Below, one piece after another: positions 60,887-64,000 of a stretch of 64,000 nt of DNA. The notes below the pieces were generated by a model. The model had not been told where the DNA came from and did no database searches. It worked only from the letters and a program-made list of their open reading frames with translations. Location: contig NZ_JAQTLY010000002.1 in NCBI RefSeq assembly GCF_028714655.1, positions 186,001 to 250,000 on the forward strand, written 5' to 3'. The stretch is from Sulfurimonas sp. Its GTDB lineage: Bacteria; Campylobacterota; Campylobacteria; Campylobacterales; Sulfurimonadaceae. The position numbers and the translations under genes were made by a program. The first letter of the stretch is position 1; each line of letters begins with the position of its first letter.

Positions 60887-61162
60887 CTAAATTTCTATTG
60901 AAATAGTTTTTGAGTGTGATACTTCCAAATCCTCTTTAGTTCTTTGTTCCAATATGCGTTTTATCTCATTTTCTTCAAACATATCATAAACTCTCTGTAG
61001 TTTTTCATACTCTTCTATATCGAGGATTACTGCCTCTAGCTTGTTGTTTCTTGATATGGCAAGCCTATCGTTTGTATGATTTATGATATTGTTTAAAATA
61101 GTAGAAAAACCTCTTGCAACATCACTTGCAGATACTATTTCATCTCTTTTATAAGCAACCAT
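60887..61162 (-). CDS. Phd/YefM-family antitoxin
   Basis: A 91-residue protein whose N-terminal half (VSASDVARGFSTILNNI, LAISRNNKLEAVILDIEEYEKLQ) matches the Phd/YefM DNA-binding fold. The C-terminal half is a charged, probably disordered toxin-neutralising tail. It precedes the toxin gene in the order usual for autoregulated modules. The upstream region at 61163-61231 is AT-rich and would hold the operator. Confidence 0.88.
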   Translation of the reverse strand: MVAYKRDEIVSASDVARGFSTILNNIINHTNDRLAISRNNKLEAVILDIEEYEKLQRVYDMFEENEIKRILEQRTKEDLEVSHSKTISIEI

Positions 61163-61231
61163 GAAATTCCTTTTAATACATTAAATTTTACATATTATAT
61201 TACATATTTTTTTAAAATAAATTTATAAAAT

Positions 61232-61762
61232 TTAGCTTTTCGGTCTAAAAACCTTAATAATATCCTCGTTTGTCTCTATATATGGACCCTCTATCAAATC
61301 TATGCAGTATGGAACGGCAGGAAAAACTGCATCAAGACATTCACGGATAGATTTTGGTTTACCCGGTAGATTTATGATAAGGCTTTTGCCTCTTATGCCA
61401 GCCGTCTGGCGAGATAAAATCGCCGTTGGAACATATTTTAAACTTACTTGACGCATAAGTTCGCCAAATCCCGGCATCATCTTTTGGCATACATTCTCTG
61501 TTGCTTCGGGAGTAACATCACGGAGTGCGGGTCCTGTTCCGCCTGTAGTTACCACCAAACAACAGCCCTCTTCATCGCAAAGTTCTATCATCGTAGTTTC
61601 TAAGATGTCCTGCTCATCAGGGATACATCTGTAAACTATCTCAAACTTACTAGTTAGATACTCTTTCATGGTGTCTTGGATAGCAACGCCTGAAATATCC
61701 TCATATATCCCTTTGCTTGCTCTGTCACTTGCCGTTATTACGCCTATTTTTATTTTACTCAT
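61232..61762 (-). CDS. mogA: Molybdopterin adenylyltransferase (MogA-like)
   Basis: Activates molybdopterin by adenylylation before molybdate insertion. IGVITASDRASKGIYEDISG, VTTGGTGPALRDVTPEAT, and GFGELMRQVSLKYVPTAILSRQTAGIRGKSLIINLPGKP are the MoaB/MogA family blocks. Length 176 fits MogA. Other moa/moe genes are not in the window. It follows the toxin-antitoxin island and is transcribed the same way. Confidence 0.94.
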   Translation of the reverse strand: MSKIKIGVITASDRASKGIYEDISGVAIQDTMKEYLTSKFEIVYRCIPDEQDILETTMIELCDEEGCCLVVTTGGTGPALRDVTPEATENVCQKMMPGFGELMRQVSLKYVPTAILSRQTAGIRGKSLIINLPGKPKSIRECLDAVFPAVPYCIDLIEGPYIETNEDIIKVFRPKS

Positions 61763-61799
61763 ATTGTATATTTCCTTTGTATATTAGTTGAATAGAAAA

Positions 61800-61892
61800 T
61801 AGATTCCAAATGACCGAAGGAAATACCCTTGCGGTACAAGTTTGGAATGACGATGGTGGAGGAGTCGTCATCCTGAACTTGATTCAGGATCT
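61800..61892 (+). repeat. Dispersed palindromic repeat with inner palindrome
   Basis: ATTCCAAA/TTTGGAAT arms enclose CCGAAGGAAATACCCTTGCGG, as in the 11.5 kb copy. It ends GTCATCCTGAACTTGATTC-AGGATCTAG. Located between mogA and bioV. Confidence 0.85.
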
Positions 61893-61897
61893 AGTTT

Positions 61898-62419
61898 TTA
61901 GTTTGTTAATAAAAAATGATTTGCTTCTTTGATATATGTCACGGTTGCAACCTCCAAGAAGAACTCTCTTGCACCCTCAACATCTATGATTTTATCTTCG
62001 CTGCCGAGATAAACCTCTATCTTTACCCCTTTTTTGGCAAGAATTTTCAACTCCTCCATATTCCACTTAAAATATAGCAGCTCTTCCAGCTCTTGGGTAC
62101 TATTTTCTTCTCGTTCTATGCTTTTCTCAAGATACGGCAAAAAGCATGATTTTATAAACTCTCTTAGGTATAAATCTTTACTTTTTCTATATGCCATAAG
62201 TTGAATTTTTTTAAATTTATCATCTTTTGTCTGAAAAAATGCAGGAGAGAAGAGTTGTAAGGTATCTACTCTTTTTTTAAGCTCCAACTGCTCTTTAACA
62301 TATAAAAAAGCCTTTATTGCCCCGTAGCTGAAACCGCATACAGAGTAATCAGAAAAGTTTGTGTACTCTTTGAAAAAATGCTGCTCGTTTTTTAAAGAAA
62401 ATCCGCTATAAAACTTCAT
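61898..62419 (-). CDS. bioV: Pimeloyl-ACP methyl ester esterase, BioV-type
   Basis: BioV-type alpha/beta hydrolases of Helicobacter and relatives free pimeloyl-ACP for biotin synthesis. The 173-residue protein begins MKFYSGFSLKNEQHFF, has the nucleophile S31 in GFSYGAIKA, DTLQLFSPAFFQTK, GVKIEVYLGSEDKIID with the likely Asp, and His169 in EANHFLLTN. This compact layout, shorter than BioH, matches BioV. No other bio genes are adjacent. Its start overlaps the FtsH-like gene by 14 bases, so they are coupled. Confidence 0.85.
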   Translation of the reverse strand: MKFYSGFSLKNEQHFFKEYTNFSDYSVCGFSYGAIKAFLYVKEQLELKKRVDTLQLFSPAFFQTKDDKFKKIQLMAYRKSKDLYLREFIKSCFLPYLEKSIEREENSTQELEELLYFKWNMEELKILAKKGVKIEVYLGSEDKIIDVEGAREFFLEVATVTYIKEANHFLLTN

Positions 62420-64000
62420 CTAACCGCTTTTTAACTTCTGCTTTTGTAATGCTTTCTCTCTCATTTAAAACATTTTCTACAAATGCCATAACACTCTGCA
62501 GAGACTCCAAGAGGTTTCTTGTCTCATCGTAGAGCTTTTTCATTAAAATCTCTTTTTCATTCTCGCTTGGAATAAGAGATGAACCCATCCCGTAATCTTG
62601 AATCATTTTATCGACTATCTCTTTTGCTTCGTCCAAATCACCTTTGGCACTGCTGGCATGCTCACGATACTTAATAGCACATGCCACCATACCTGCCAAA
62701 AGCATTTTGACTCTTGATTCTAACTCATGTTTTATAAGAGGTTCATCCGTTGCCGGAGTAAGTTTTTCATTTGATAGAAGCAATTTTTCAAAAGGAAGAT
62801 CAAAATAGGTCGCACAGATAACTTTTGCGGCTTGATATGTAACGCGATACTGTTTTTGCTTTGGGCTAAGTATCTGCAGCTTCTTTTTACCGAACATTAC
62901 TTTATCTTTTACATGATGAAAGTGTTCAATAGTTACTTGAAAATCATGCCCTCTTATGGCAAGAAGCGATGCCTCGTTGACGAGTGCCGCTAAAGATGCG
63001 CCGTTAAATCCGACCGTCATATTTGCGATACTGTTTACATCAACATCATGCGGAACTTTCTCTAAATATTTCGACAAGATGGAAGCTCTCTCTTTGTTTG
63101 TAGGAAGTTCTACAAAAATGCGTCTGTCAAATCTTCCTGCACGCAAAAGTGCAGAGTCTAAAACATCTATCTTGTTCGTAGCCGCAATGACTATCACTCC
63201 GCTTGAGTTTTCAAAACCGTCCATCTCCGTCAGTAGCTGATTTAGCGTTGCTTCTCGCTCATCGTTTCTCTGTCCGTCTCTTTTTTTACCGACTGCATCT
63301 ATCTCGTCGATAAAAATAATGGAAGGCGAGTTGTTTTTTGCGGCAACAAAAAGTTCATGCACTCTTTTTGCACCCATACCCACATATATCTGAACGAAAG
63401 AGGCGCCGCTTTGATAAAAAAACGGTACTCCTGCGGCATTTGCAACTGCTTTTGCTATCATAGTTTTTCCGACACCCGGAGGACCTACTAAAAGTACGCC
63501 ACGAGGCATTCTCGCACCGAAACTTTTATATCGTTTGGGTTTTTTCATAAAGTCGATTATCTCTTCAAGTTCGCTTTTTACATCGCTTATCCCGCCGATA
63601 TCGCTAAATGTTACATCACTTTTTATAGATTCAATAGGGTAAGCTTTATCTGATAAAGATTTATACTCGCTCTCTCTTTTGCTCTCTGCGCTAAGAAGCA
63701 GCGGTCTCTTTTTTTGAAGCCATCTAAAAGCAAGTGCCCCAAGACCTAAAAAAAGTACCAAAAAGAGAAAATAGACAACTATGCTTGAGTCGCTTTTTAC
63801 TTGAACTTTATAGTCCGTAAACATATCGGGAGTGACTTGCGAGGATACAATTTTATATAAATCTTTTTCTGTTTTTAAATATACGAAATCTTCAGAAGCA
63901 ACTACACTTTTTACGCTTCTATTTTTTAAAATCTCTTTTGCCTCTTTTAAAGTAATAATATCCGCATTGTCTCTTAAAATTGCAAAAAGGACTAAAATAA
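62406..64000 (-). CDS. FtsH-like AAA protein with inactivated protease site (partial at right edge)
   Basis: The frame is open through the right edge. The part beyond the Met at 63824 continues upstream with no stop (ILVLFAILRDNADIITLKE...), reading like the first FtsH membrane helix and periplasmic domain, so the start is outside the window. Seen in order: periplasmic domain, second helix, AAA domain with Walker A GPPGVGKT, Walker B IIFIDEID, arginine finger GRFDRR, then an FtsH-type helical C-terminal region. The zinc motif HEXXH is replaced by YQAAK (62823-62837), and no other HEXXH exists. The later DLDEA...GMGSSLIP block is recognisable. It should unfold or chaperone membrane proteins without proteolysis. 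Confidence 0.9.
   Translation of the reverse strand, partial: ILVLFAILRDNADIITLKEAKEILKNRSVKSVVASEDFVYLKTEKDLYKIVSSQVTPDMFTDYKVQVKSDSSIVVYFLFLVLFLGLGALAFRWLQKKRPLLLSAESKRESEYKSLSDKAYPIESIKSDVTFSDIGGISDVKSELEEIIDFMKKPKRYKSFGARMPRGVLLVGPPGVGKTMIAKAVANAAGVPFFYQSGASFVQIYVGMGAKRVHELFVAAKNNSPSIIFIDEIDAVGKKRDGQRNDEREATLNQLLTEMDGFENSSGVIVIAATNKIDVLDSALLRAGRFDRRIFVELPTNKERASILSKYLEKVPHDVDVNSIANMTVGFNGASLAALVNEASLLAIRGHDFQVTIEHFHHVKDKVMFGKKKLQILSPKQKQYRVTYQAAKVICATYFDLPFEKLLLSNEKLTPATDEPLIKHELESRVKMLLAGMVACAIKYREHASSAKGDLDEAKEIVDKMIQDYGMGSSLIPSENEKEILMKKLYDETRNLLESLQSVMAFVENVLNERESITKAEVKKRLDEVL

Noticed and set aside
62406-63824. Full-length 472-residue FtsH-like protein starting at 63824
   Set aside because: The frame continues upstream without a stop to the window edge and encodes plausible FtsH N-terminal sequence, so the Met at 63824 is internal.
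1-64000. tRNA or rRNA genes
   Set aside because: No recognisable tRNA cloverleaf with a T-loop motif or rRNA segment was noticed by eye; a covariance-model scan would settle this.

Overview
The window looks like a chromosome segment from a Campylobacterota (formerly Epsilonproteobacteria) bacterium, most like Sulfurimonas and its relatives. This is inferred from AT-rich DNA with lysine- and isoleucine-rich proteins, -10 boxes of the TATAAT/TACAAT type, a BioV-type biotin esterase, a type-E succinate dehydrogenase/fumarate reductase (SdhA, SdhB, CCG-domain SdhE), flagellar MotAB and a hemL/AtpZ pair. No rRNA, tRNA, CRISPR array or prophage was recognised. Species-level placement cannot be made by eye.

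Layout. 1-4.7 kb: a membrane protein, AtpZ, hemL, tonB, a CitE-like lyase and a small cytochrome c. 4.8-11.4 kb: a plus-strand housekeeping run (folD, lepB, M50 protease, rpiB, coiled-coil protein, apt, trpB, pepA, small ORF). 11.6-18.7 kb: metE, then a TonB-dependent receptor, a periplasmic YfiR-like protein and a GGDEF-EAL enzyme, which together look like an envelope-sensing c-di-GMP unit. 18.7-23.5 kb: a minus-strand surface-glycan cluster (SMR-like protein, WecE, WbqC, GT2, GT-C) with an Arn-like composition. 23.7-42.2 kb: a large minus-strand alpha-glucan and glycolysis cluster (glgB, glgA, ROK kinase, second glgA, galT-like, two GH57 enzymes, a nucleotidyltransferase/phosphomannomutase-like fusion, pfkA, a GT35 phosphorylase homologue, gap), interrupted by one ORF6N-domain gene. 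42.3-46.5 kb: RNase H-like protein, motA, motB, ychF and an unknown. 46.5-54.4 kb (minus): PAS-GGDEF, CheC-like, CheY-like, a Na,K-ATPase-like P-type ATPase, psd, truD, thiL. 54.4-59.4 kb: a degenerate GGDEF protein and sdhABE. 59.4-61.2 kb: an accessory island with a REP-associated tyrosine transposase (RAYT), its palindromes and a toxin-antitoxin pair. 61.2-64 kb: mogA, bioV and an FtsH-like AAA protein that runs off the right edge.

How the genes work together. The glucan cluster encodes synthesis (two GlgA, GlgB), remodelling or breakdown (two GH57, GT35), glucose phosphorylation (ROK) and entry to lower glycolysis (Pfk, GAPDH), which suggests a stored polyglucan. No canonical glgC is present. 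Two proteins of the cluster lack residues normally essential to their families: the GT35 homologue has Ser where the PLP lysine should be, and the fusion's mutase domain lacks its serine and metal loops.

Most notable for follow-up: the RAYT/REP locus with 79-bp repeated units; a three-hairpin intergenic element whose stem sequences change while pairing is kept; the PLP-lysine-less GT35 protein; the protease-dead FtsH homologue; and the receptor/YfiR-like/GGDEF-EAL unit. Several families of dispersed palindromic repeats fill the gaps between genes.
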